This document shows, in pieces, positions 7,942 to 14,645 of a stretch of DNA of 25,945 bases; position 1 is the stretch's first letter; each line of letters begins with the position of its first letter. The position numbers and the translations under genes were made by a program. The notes under the pieces are model-generated. The model saw nothing but the letters and a program-made list of their open reading frames with translations, did not search any database and was not told where the DNA came from. Origin of the DNA: a virus. The stretch covers positions 1 to 25,945 of IMG/VR virus record IMGVR_UViG_3300027861_004487. One strand, 5' to 3'.

Positions 7942-8436
7942 TTATTCTTTCAAAGTTGATGTGCAAAATGGGCACTTGCTTGCTTTGTAGTGTATCTCTT
8001 CTTGACACTCTGGGCAAGATATGGTTTGAATGCATCTTATTTTTACATCTTCTTTCAATAAAGGAAACATGACTTTCCTGTAAACGACATACAAAATAAT
8101 AGAAATTAGCACAAAGTCTAAGAAAGAGCCAGCGAATTGACCTAGTTCAAAAGTCATTCCTTCAAGAGGGGAAAGACTGTAATCCCTCCAGTCTTCGCCA
8201 GTTTTCCCAACGACATAATTCACCATTGGCATGATCAAATTTTGGGAAATAGAACTTACAACCTTTTGAAATGCCGCTCCAAGTATGAAGGCAATCGCCA
8301 TTTCGATCATTCTGCCTTTGAATGCGAACTTCTTCCACTGCTTTAGTTCTTCTTCTCCAACGACGTGCTCGATACCATCTTCGATGGTATCTTTCGCTTT
8401 TTTTATGTTAGCTCTATTTATAAATTCTTTTTTCAT
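7942..8436 (-). CDS. mscL: MscL large-conductance mechanosensitive channel with C-terminal zinc ribbon
   Basis: The core matches MscL: KFAFKGRMIEMAIAFILGAAF leads into TM1 (about 43-72), ending KVVSSISQNLIMPMVNYVVG. A periplasmic loop follows, and then TM2 (about 99-122, FLDFVLISIILYVVYRKV). MscL pentamers open under membrane tension. The usual cytoplasmic helical bundle is replaced by a zinc ribbon (C141-x2-C144, C155-x2-C158: CPECQEE ... KCPFC). The ATG at 8436 is preferred over an in-frame TTG at 8484, which would overlap the divergent gene's start. A channel in a phage could relieve osmotic stress, help lysis, or let DNA or ions cross. The family is clear and the phage role is inference. 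Confidence 0.9.
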   Translation of the reverse strand: MKKEFINRANIKKAKDTIEDGIEHVVGEEELKQWKKFAFKGRMIEMAIAFILGAAFQKVVSSISQNLIMPMVNYVVGKTGEDWRDYSLSPLEGMTFELGQFAGSFLDFVLISIILYVVYRKVMFPLLKEDVKIRCIQTISCPECQEEIHYKASKCPFCTSTLKE

Positions 8437-8483
8437 ATTATTACCAAATACATACTCATGAATATCTATCCAAGGAGTCTGCA

Positions 8484-9932
8484 ATGTTTGATTATATTAA
8501 ATCAATGTTTTCTAGAGAGGTTGGTGCTTTATCTGCAAATCAACTTTGGTATCCGTTTAATGATCCAACTACACCAAGTTTAGGTTCTTTAATTAGTCCA
8601 AAAATTCCACCTAAAAAACTAAACTTTCAAGTGTTTGGGTATAAAAAAGGAAATTTCAAAAAAGGATCAAAAGACCATCAGGCATCTTGCTGTGTTGAAA
8701 CAATGTGCAGAACGGTTGAACTCTCACAAAGAAATATTAAAAGCTTTAGAAAGCCTCTTGACAAATGGGCAGCAACTAAAAGTTTGATTGTCAAGCCAAG
8801 AGCGGGAAATGATTTCAATGCTTGGTATGATCGCAAGAGTTTGAGCTTTTTCTACGATCAGGATTCTAAAACTAAGAAAATGATTTTTACCGCTGACTCT
8901 GTGGATATAATTGCACATGAGGCTGGCCATGCCATTTTGGATGCAATGAGGCCGGACTTTTGGAGCGTACCTGCTTTGGAAATTTGGTCATTCCATGAAG
9001 CCTTCGCAGACATAATTGCTATACTCACATTAATGGAATCAGATGAAGTTTTAGAACATGCGTTGAAAGAGACAGATGGAGATCTGGGAAAAGACAATGT
9101 TATAAGTAAGTTGGCGGAAGAAATGGGCAGTGCTATATTCAACCTTACAGGCGGTAAAGGCGGATATAGTCATGCATACCTAAGAAAAGCAAATAACACA
9201 TTTAAATATCAAGATCCTAGAAACCTTCCAAAACAAGCACCAAACAATAAGCTTGCCGCTGAGTGTCATTCGTTTGGAAGAGTTTTCTTAGGAGTGTGGT
9301 ATGAAATTATGGTTAGAATTTTTAACCATCTTAAACAAAACAAATCAGATATTGAATCTTTAAAAGAAGCTAGAGATGTAATGAGTCTTTATTTATTTAA
9401 GGCAATTCCAAGAACCCCTAGAACCTCAAAATACTACCAAGCAATAGCTAAATCAATGATGGACGTGGATCGCCAAGCTGGTAGTCCGTATGGAAAAATA
9501 ATGAGAAAGGTCTTTGAAGGAAGAAAAATACTTACACAAGAAGTTAAAATGTTATCAAAAGATAATGAAGGTCTAAATTGGAAAGATTTCAAAAAAGGAG
9601 TCGAGCCAGAAGATAATGTTTTCAAACATAAAGATGGACTTACTTATATTTCCAAGTCAAATCACGTTGTAAAATTAAGCGACTATGTAGTTAGCGGTTT
9701 GTCTGGCGACAATCCTTTGTTTGATGTAGAGATTGAATTAGCTCAAGATGGTTTGTATGAATTTGATAAATCTGGAAACTTAATTGAGGAAATAGTTCCA
9801 AATGGAACAGAGGCAATGGATGATGCTGTATTTTGTCTAAATGTAATACAAGATGAAAACTTAATAAACAAAGCTTGGGATAGTATGTGGGAAGTGAAAT
9901 CAGGCAAATTAGAAAGAATATACATGCAATGA
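8484..9932 (+). CDS. Gluzincin zinc metallopeptidase (thermolysin-like motif)
   Basis: HEAGH at 145-149 supplies two zinc ligands and the catalytic Glu. A second helix at 170-178 (FHEAFADII) supplies the third ligand, E172, and the stabilising D176, as in thermolysin-type enzymes (HExxH plus ExxxD). The N-terminal 60 residues are Pro/Lys-rich, and no signal peptide is visible, so it probably acts inside the cell or is carried in the virion. The C-terminal half (about 300-482) is not recognised. The start has AAGGAG (8472-8477) seven bases upstream. Candidate roles are processing of phage proteins or cleavage of host targets. It overlaps the next gene by ATGA. Confidence 0.85.
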   Translation: MFDYIKSMFSREVGALSANQLWYPFNDPTTPSLGSLISPKIPPKKLNFQVFGYKKGNFKKGSKDHQASCCVETMCRTVELSQRNIKSFRKPLDKWAATKSLIVKPRAGNDFNAWYDRKSLSFFYDQDSKTKKMIFTADSVDIIAHEAGHAILDAMRPDFWSVPALEIWSFHEAFADIIAILTLMESDEVLEHALKETDGDLGKDNVISKLAEEMGSAIFNLTGGKGGYSHAYLRKANNTFKYQDPRNLPKQAPNNKLAAECHSFGRVFLGVWYEIMVRIFNHLKQNKSDIESLKEARDVMSLYLFKAIPRTPRTSKYYQAIAKSMMDVDRQAGSPYGKIMRKVFEGRKILTQEVKMLSKDNEGLNWKDFKKGVEPEDNVFKHKDGLTYISKSNHVVKLSDYVVSGLSGDNPLFDVEIELAQDGLYEFDKSGNLIEEIVPNGTEAMDDAVFCLNVIQDENLINKAWDSMWEVKSGKLERIYMQ

Positions 9933-10207
9933 ACGTTTGGTTGTTAAATGTTTGGCAAAATGGATATGATTATGTTCTTGCTTCGAATGTTAGAGAAGCC
10001 AGAAAAATTGTAGCCGACCACAATAATTTTAAAGACCCCTACATGTATGCTGAACGTATTGCCATAGAGGGCAATGGATGGAAGGTCTTGCCTCACGATA
10101 AAAAATTTAAAATAAAAATAGAAAATGAATACTTCAATGAAACTCCAATATTTTGGGCAATGTTTTGGCAAGAACCTGTATATCTTTCAAAAATAAAAAA
10201 TTATTGA
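9929..10207 (+). CDS. Small hypothetical protein (92 aa) coupled to the metallopeptidase
   Basis: The ATG at 9929 overlaps the peptidase stop as ATGA, the typical signature of translational coupling; an upstream in-frame start at 9887 lies inside the peptidase and is less likely. The 92-residue product (MNVWLLNVWQNGYDYVLASN) is rich in Trp, Tyr, Asn and Lys, with a helix around VREARKIVADHNN and a beta-prone C-terminal half. No family is recognised. Coupling to the peptidase suggests an inhibitor, chaperone or cofactor, but this is inference. It converges on the lipoprotein gene with a 7-base overlap. Confidence 0.62.
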   Translation: MNVWLLNVWQNGYDYVLASNVREARKIVADHNNFKDPYMYAERIAIEGNGWKVLPHDKKFKIKIENEYFNETPIFWAMFWQEPVYLSKIKNY

Positions 10208-10617
10208 AATTTTCTTACGGGATTCCCATCTCTGAAGTTAATTGTAGCAATGTTTTCTTCTATCTTTTTATAAAGCAACTCTGCGTATGGCTTGTCCCCC
10301 ATGAAATTAACTCTTATACTGAGCTTCGAAATTTCTTTTTCGTAGGGTTGGATTGTTATTTTAAATTTATCATTTTTTCCAGCAATGATGTAATAATTTT
10401 CATTTTCCGATGTTTCGTCTTTTAGAATTTCAATCCCCATTTCGGATAATGTTGACTTTGTAACTCTGTATATTGTTTTAGAATTATAGTTATAATACAC
10501 ATGCGCTTCTCCTTCACTCCAAGCTATTACTCCACTCACGATTGGAGCAATAAAAATTTCAGGTCCACATCCCGCAAAAGTAATTGCAAATAGAAAAATT
10601 ATAAGAATTTTTTTCAT
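10201..10617 (-). CDS. Small lipoprotein, DUF3568-like
   Basis: A signal peptide (MKKILIIFLFAITFAGC) ends in a lipobox with the modified cysteine at residue 17, so the 138-residue product should be exported and lipid-anchored. The body has the pattern I associate with DUF3568: a short Gly/Ala/Ser segment (VSGVIAW), a Tyr-rich strand (AHVYYNYNSKTIYRVTKSTL), a helix with M-G-I-E-I, then KITIQPYEKEISKLSIRVNF, and a closing helix. The ribosome site is a full AGGAGGT. Lipoproteins in phages often block superinfection or aid lysis; which applies here is unknown. The family match is from memory. Confidence 0.75.
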   Translation of the reverse strand: MKKILIIFLFAITFAGCGPEIFIAPIVSGVIAWSEGEAHVYYNYNSKTIYRVTKSTLSEMGIEILKDETSENENYYIIAGKNDKFKITIQPYEKEISKLSIRVNFMGDKPYAELLYKKIEENIATINFRDGNPVRKFQ

Positions 10618-10627
10618 TTTAACCTCC

Positions 10628-10633
10628 TATAAT
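10628..10633 (+). promoter_or_regulatory. TATAAT box in the 51-base divergent gap
   Basis: A perfect TATAAT 35 bases before the acidic gene's ATG. On the other strand it touches the lipoprotein ribosome site (AGGAGG), so the two divergent transcripts share this short region. Confidence 0.4.
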
Positions 10634-10668
10634 ATGTATTAATTATCCAAAAATAAGAAAGGCGAAAA

Positions 10669-10923
10669 ATGTCTAATTATAATAAATGGTCTGATGATGA
10701 AGATAATGGATGGTTCGAACCAGAACCAGAATATGATGAAGAAGACGATGATGATAGACCTGACTATGATGATGGCGAGCGTAAAAAATATGATGACGGG
10801 TATGGTAGAAGGGATTATCCAAGTTACTATAATGACGACGAAGACGATGACGAAGACGATGAATGGGACGAAAATGATGAAGATGAAGATGAAGATGAAG
10901 ATGAAGATGAGTGGGAGCATTAA
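10669..10923 (+). CDS. Extremely acidic low-complexity protein (84 aa)
   Basis: More than half of the 84 residues are Asp or Glu, with aromatic residues interspersed (WSDDEDNGWFEPEPEYDEED). A central basic patch (GERKKYDDGYGRRD) is followed by an acidic tail made of D-E dipeptides. It is almost certainly disordered when free. Such composition occurs in DNA-mimic proteins, histone-like chaperones and calcium buffers; no family can be assigned. An AAAGGCG ribosome site precedes the ATG. The stop is followed immediately by the next ATG. The opposite strand is also open here, but that is a by-product of the repeated GAT/GAA codons. Confidence 0.72.
   Translation: MSNYNKWSDDEDNGWFEPEPEYDEEDDDDRPDYDDGERKKYDDGYGRRDYPSYYNDDEDDDEDDEWDENDEDEDEDEDEDEWEH
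10876..10910. repeat. Hexanucleotide tandem repeat (GATGAA)n
   Basis: Five perfect GATGAA units plus a partial sixth encode the D-E tail of the acidic protein. A slippage-prone tract of this kind can change length in-frame by two residues per unit. Confidence 0.85.
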
Positions 10924-11529
10924 ATGAATCTTGGAGTTGAATACTTTGTCAGATCCAGGTTTAAAGATTTATCTTTATTTTTTCCGTGTTCTTTATTTTT
11001 AACTTCCAAGTCAGGAAAAAAAATAGTAACAACAATAGACGGGTGGCCTAGTGATTGCCTCGTAAAGCATTGGAATATATCAGAATGCGAAAAAGATTTA
11101 GTTCTTCCTCCCATGAAAGAAATCTATGTAAATGATGTATTTGACAAAGGCTCGCACTTGTCTAGTTATAAAATGTTCAAATTCCAAGAGCAGCCAATTC
11201 CCACCAGCCTGAATAATTGGCGAAGACCAATGCCTAAAAAAGAATATGATTCTTATTGCAACAACATCTTGTGTCCATCTAAGCATGAAAACGCAAAGAA
11301 GTTCTGGCTTTGGAATGAATTTGTAAAAATCTACAATCCGTCATGTAAATTTCCAAAATACAATTGGCTTGGGATTAAGTTGAGAAGGTCAGAAGTTTAT
11401 GCAAATCAAGTTGAAACTTTAAAATCAGATTATCCTAAGCTTTGGAAATACTGGCAAATTTGGCAAAAAAATCTAATCAAGAAATCAGATATTGCTGGAG
11501 AATTAATTTTTCATCGTATTTACAATTAG
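10924..11529 (+). CDS. Hypothetical protein (201 aa)
   Basis: It starts directly after the acidic protein's TAA, so it is co-translated with it. The product is basic, Trp/Tyr/Lys-rich and largely soluble, and contains several cysteines, including YCNNILCPS near residue 115. Aromatic-basic segments (GIKLRRSEVYANQVETLKSD and PKLWKYWQIWQKNLIKK) suggest a compact nucleic-acid- or protein-binding fold. I do not recognise it. Pairing a basic protein with an extremely acidic neighbour could mean that the two bind each other; this is inference. It converges with the next gene with a 4-base overlap. Confidence 0.66.
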   Translation: MNLGVEYFVRSRFKDLSLFFPCSLFLTSKSGKKIVTTIDGWPSDCLVKHWNISECEKDLVLPPMKEIYVNDVFDKGSHLSSYKMFKFQEQPIPTSLNNWRRPMPKKEYDSYCNNILCPSKHENAKKFWLWNEFVKIYNPSCKFPKYNWLGIKLRRSEVYANQVETLKSDYPKLWKYWQIWQKNLIKKSDIAGELIFHRIYN

Positions 11530-11723
11530 ATTTTTTTCATCTTTTTCTTCATTCTGAATTTGTTTTTCTTTGTAGGCGGATCTTCTTCGGCATTATATGT
11601 AGGGAAGGCTCCTCTGGACTGTCCAGGGGCTGGCGAAGGATCAACAGGGCTTTGTTTAGGAGGCTCCAAACCTCCTCCTAACACCTGTGATTCTATCCAT
11701 TTTTTAAAAGATAAACATTTCAT
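11526..11723 (-). CDS. Small proline-rich protein (65 aa)
   Basis: A 65-residue frame with a Gly/Pro/Ser-rich middle (GGGLEPPKQSPVDPSPAPGQ) and a strongly basic tail (KKNKFRMKKKMKKI). Its ATG is only 18 bases from the divergent ATG of the 11742 gene, and there is no good ribosome site, only a weak GAG. TATATA (11731-11736) lies 7 bases from the start. The composition is that of a linker or scaffold-like peptide, with no recognised family. It may be real, but without a ribosome site the evidence is mainly length and gene packing. Confidence 0.45.
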   Translation of the reverse strand: MKCLSFKKWIESQVLGGGLEPPKQSPVDPSPAPGQSRGAFPTYNAEEDPPTKKNKFRMKKKMKKI

Positions 11724-11730
11724 ACTCTGA

Positions 11731-11736
11731 TATATA
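11731..11736. promoter_or_regulatory. Palindromic TATATA shared by two divergent starts
   Basis: The whole intergenic region is 18 bases (11724-11741). TATATA is 5 bases from the plus-strand ATG and 7 from the minus-strand ATG, and neither gene has a convincing Shine-Dalgarno. It fits a divergent pair of leaderless promoters. Confidence 0.4.
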
Positions 11737-11741
11737 CTATT

Positions 11742-12284
11742 ATGAAAAATAAAAATGAATCACCATGGTCGGGATTGGTAAAAGTCCTGCATATTCAGCA
11801 TTTGTCTAAAAATGGCGACATTCTTTGGGAAGATTATAATTTAAAAAATATTTTCCACACTGAAGGTGAGGCATTTGTACTGAATTCAGTTTTTTCGGGT
11901 GGAAATAATCCAAACACATTTATACCAAATAATTATTACTTTGGTTTGGATGGTAGGATATCTCCAAACGCTGGTGATTCGATGGCAGATATTCTCGGAG
12001 AACCTGTTACTAATGGCTACTTTAGACAAACTATAAGCTCAGAGGGACAGTTTTCGGTTTCTGAGGTAGAAGGAGTGAATCAGGCTAATGGGCCTATTAT
12101 TCAATTTAGTGCCTCGGGCGGATCTTGGGGGCCAGTGAGACAGTTGTTTTTTACGAACGCAACTGGTTTATCAGGCGACTTAATTGCAACGGTCGCACTC
12201 AGTAGTGAAATAACTTTGTCTGATGGAGAGTCTGTAAACATGAGAATGGGCTTGAGTTTGAGAGATTGCCCTCCTGCTCCCTAA
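11742..12284 (+). CDS. Putative virion protein, beta-rich (180 aa)
   Basis: The sequence resembles small phage particle proteins with a Gly/Ser/Asn-rich beta fold: NNYYFGLDGRISPNAGDSMADILGEP, abbreviated here as FGLDGR then LGEP, followed by GYFRQTISSEGQF, FSASGGSWGPVRQLFFTN and a final strand SVNMRMGLSLRD. No signal peptide or membrane segment is present. Proteins of this pattern occur as head fibres, tail or decoration proteins in many phages; the exact role is not fixed by sequence. The start lacks a Shine-Dalgarno and has TATATA five bases upstream. Its stop overlaps that of the convergent gene. Confidence 0.65.
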   Translation: MKNKNESPWSGLVKVLHIQHLSKNGDILWEDYNLKNIFHTEGEAFVLNSVFSGGNNPNTFIPNNYYFGLDGRISPNAGDSMADILGEPVTNGYFRQTISSEGQFSVSEVEGVNQANGPIIQFSASGGSWGPVRQLFFTNATGLSGDLIATVALSSEITLSDGESVNMRMGLSLRDCPPAP

Positions 12285-12766
12285 GATAAAGTGCTTTCTA
12301 AAATTTCTTTTTTTTGTATTTCCACATAGTGGATTACATTTATTTTCCATTTATCTTTTGTAATTAAATCAAGAGTTTTGAACTTTAAAAATTCATTTCC
12401 ACCATCTTTTATATCTCTTAAATTCTCAGCACTGTCAGGTTCTTTATTTATTTCACCCCATAGAAGACGTTCTTTTTCCGTCATTTCATTCCACTCGTCT
12501 TCTTCTGTTTCTATTTTTTCATAATCATCAGGAACCTGTGGCAAGTTTATTTTGTAACCTTGTTTAGTTGTAGAAACAGGATAGATTTGTTTTACGTTTG
12601 TTAAATGGTACTTGCTAAATATTTCAACAGCAGGTTCTGATGTTGTTCCTTTATGAAACCAAACTGGAACACTAACGCCTATACATTCTATAGTTTTTCC
12701 ATTTATTAGTTCTTTTCTTTGTTTTTCGTTCAAAAACACATTATGAGATACTGCTAAGGTTAACAT
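12281..12766 (-). CDS. Hypothetical protein (161 aa)
   Basis: The ATG at 12766 (MLTLAVSHNVFLNEKQRKEL) is preferred because AGGAAA lies about 8 bases upstream; an in-frame start at 12877 would run into the divergent protease gene. The product has a beta-rich first half (ECIGVSVPVWFHKGTTSEPA), then an acidic helical region around KIETEEDEWNEMTEKERLLW, and a charged C-terminus. No family is recognised. It is divergent from the exported protease with a 64-base gap and converges on the 11742 gene with overlapping stop codons. Confidence 0.62.
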   Translation of the reverse strand: MLTLAVSHNVFLNEKQRKELINGKTIECIGVSVPVWFHKGTTSEPAVEIFSKYHLTNVKQIYPVSTTKQGYKINLPQVPDDYEKIETEEDEWNEMTEKERLLWGEINKEPDSAENLRDIKDGGNEFLKFKTLDLITKDKWKINVIHYVEIQKKEILESTLS

Positions 12767-12788
12767 TTTCTTTTTCCTATTGTCTAAA

Positions 12789-12797
12789 ACTATATAA
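12789..12797 (+). promoter_or_regulatory. ACTATATAA box upstream of the protease
   Basis: The same nonamer as at 5166-5174. It lies 33 bases before the ATG at 12831, which also has an AAAGGAG ribosome site, so this is a leadered promoter candidate. Confidence 0.45.
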
Positions 12798-12830
12798 GTT
12801 GAACGAACACGATAATTCAAAGGAGTGATA

Positions 12831-13778
12831 ATGAAAAAAACATTTTTACTAGTGTTGTCATTTATGTTTTGTTTCATGACGTTCTTCCACAGTCATGATT
12901 CACACGTTGGCGATCCTATAGTTATGTGGGGTGCATCAGATAACGATGTTGCCCGTATGCCTCTTGTACAAGATGGAAACCCACGTACTGCATCGTTAAA
13001 AACCGATCAGCCGCTTGCTCAAAGAGGAATTGAGTTTCGACGTTTTTTATCCCCTTCTGTAAAAATCAGAGTATCGAATGCTTCAGGGTCTGGAACAATT
13101 GTCTATTACGACAAGGTAACAAAAGAAGCCTACGTGGCTAGTTGTGGACACCTCTGGAGCGGGACTCGTTCATCTGCTGATCTTAGGAGTAATCCTGTAA
13201 GCTGTGAGATTGTTGTATGGTATCACAATAATGTTAAATTAAAAAGACCAAAAGTATATAAGGCACAAGTGTTGTTTTGGTCAAATGACAGAGGATACGA
13301 CAGCAGTCTTCTTAAATTTAAAGCGGACTGGGAGCCTTCTTATTTTCCAATTGCGCCAAAATATCACATAATACCAGAAAACTCTCATCGACATTCTACT
13401 GGGTGCGACAACGGGAGCGAAGTGGCACATTATGATGTAGTGATAGATGAATTTCGAGGTGGCGATTTAATTACCAAATATAATTCACCGAGGCCAGGTC
13501 GAAGTGGTGGCGGTCTTTTAGATGATGCTGGATATTATATCGGAACTTGTTGGGGAACCTCTAATTATAATGGATCTGGAATTGGGTACTTTACCCCATT
13601 GAGTGCAATCCATAAAATGTTCAACCAAAATGGATATGGCTGGTTACTTGATATTAATCCTTTTGGTTCTGCAAGAGAAATTAGAATCCTAGACAGATCT
13701 GATTTCGATAGAAGATTCCCAAAAAGTTATATACCAATTCCTTCAGGACGAATGAGTGTTCCGCTAGGTTTGAGATAG
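12831..13778 (+). CDS. Exported trypsin-like serine protease
   Basis: A signal peptide (MKKTFLLVLSFMFCFMTFF) is followed by a chymotrypsin-fold domain. The likely catalytic triad is H107 (VASCGHLW), D157 (GYDSSLLKF) and S225 in PGRSGGGLL, where the canonical form is GDSGGP. The order and spacing fit S1-type bacterial proteases. The ATG at 12831 is five bases from AAAGGAG; the GTG at 12825 overlaps that site and is rejected. The enzyme should act in the periplasm or outside the cell, perhaps trimming surface receptors or degrading envelope proteins at lysis. The residues after about 265 are not recognised. Confidence 0.83.
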   Translation: MKKTFLLVLSFMFCFMTFFHSHDSHVGDPIVMWGASDNDVARMPLVQDGNPRTASLKTDQPLAQRGIEFRRFLSPSVKIRVSNASGSGTIVYYDKVTKEAYVASCGHLWSGTRSSADLRSNPVSCEIVVWYHNNVKLKRPKVYKAQVLFWSNDRGYDSSLLKFKADWEPSYFPIAPKYHIIPENSHRHSTGCDNGSEVAHYDVVIDEFRGGDLITKYNSPRPGRSGGGLLDDAGYYIGTCWGTSNYNGSGIGYFTPLSAIHKMFNQNGYGWLLDINPFGSAREIRILDRSDFDRRFPKSYIPIPSGRMSVPLGLR

Positions 13779-13779
13779 G

Positions 13780-14556
13780 TCATGTTAATCTATAAAACGG
13801 GCATATGGTTCTATAGTCGCAAAACTTGCAGTGATCTTGCACGTTTCCCCATGCTTTATTTTCAGGGGTTCGTTTAATTTGATCATATGCATAGATCAGT
13901 TCTTCATGAGCTTCGATAAGTGATTGTTCAGAAAACTTGCATCCAATCAAAGATTTGTCTTCTAAGTAATACAAAGCAGCACGAATTTTGTTTGCTGGTA
14001 TTCCTTTTTCCAATTGAACAACTCTGGCATATGCTCGCAATTGCAAGTCTGTTCGAATTGTTCTTAGATTTTTCCTATATCTTCCCTTTTTAGTTGTTTT
14101 GTAATCAATAATTATCCATTCATCACCTTTAGGAATCAACCTGTCGATGAATCCCTTGATCATTTTGTTGTTTGGAGGATCGATGTCAAATTCAAATTTA
14201 TATTCTATCTCTCCCTCTGTTCCAAGTTGATCAGTCAAATACTGAATTGATTCCATATGTTTGGGAAATCTCTTTTTATATTCCTTGGGCAATGTAGGAG
14301 CAAAAATTTCATTCCCATCTTTATCTTGGTCGAAAGGTATTTTTCCTTCCAGTATATCTTGCGATATCTTCTCTAAAGAAACTTTTGCTTCTTTTTCGAC
14401 ATACAACTCTGCAATCTTGTGGACCATTGATCCGTATGTGAAGAAAAAAGGCTCCTCAACTCCAGTGTCAATTTTTAGATGATATTTATACTTGTATTGT
14501 TGCTGACATTTATTCCACACATCTTTTCGGGAAACGCTTATGTGGTTGATATCCAT
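13780..14556 (-). CDS. Cas4/RecB-type PD-(D/E)XK nuclease with Fe-S cysteines
   Basis: The start at 14556 (MDINHISVSRKDVWNKCQQQ) has GGAAG eight bases upstream and gives the classic S-x-S-x-x-x-x-x-x-C-x-x-x-Y opening of this family. All key motifs are present: C17, H46 (GSMVHKIAE), D138 (GFIDRL), D151 and K153 (IIDYKTTK), Q172/Y176 (LQLRAY), and C243, C246, C252 near the end (CKFCDYRTIC). The four cysteines should hold a 4Fe-4S cluster, and the active site should cut single-stranded DNA ends. There is no CRISPR locus here, so a role in phage recombination or replication is more likely. It is divergent from the primase. Confidence 0.88.
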   Translation of the reverse strand: MDINHISVSRKDVWNKCQQQYKYKYHLKIDTGVEEPFFFTYGSMVHKIAELYVEKEAKVSLEKISQDILEGKIPFDQDKDGNEIFAPTLPKEYKKRFPKHMESIQYLTDQLGTEGEIEYKFEFDIDPPNNKMIKGFIDRLIPKGDEWIIIDYKTTKKGRYRKNLRTIRTDLQLRAYARVVQLEKGIPANKIRAALYYLEDKSLIGCKFSEQSLIEAHEELIYAYDQIKRTPENKAWGNVQDHCKFCDYRTICPFYRLT

Positions 14557-14645
14557 TGAGAAACTTCCGTTGACTAAAGAAAATGTTTTTGTTAATTTAT
14601 TCTTCAAGTAAAAAAATAGCAATACCAATTTGCAGAGTGGTCTTA

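Noticed and set aside
8437-8484. Longer MscL start at TTG 8484
   Set aside because: It would overlap the divergent peptidase's start codon; the ATG at 8436 keeps the usual MscL N-terminal length.
10639-10920. Minus-strand hydrophobic frame opposite the acidic gene
   Set aside because: It is the complement of GAT/GAA repeats, giving Ile/Phe/Val runs; it has no ribosome site and a low-complexity product.
13780-14556. CRISPR-associated Cas4
   Set aside because: The motifs fit, but no cas1, cas2 or array is present in the window; a phage RecB-like nuclease is more likely.
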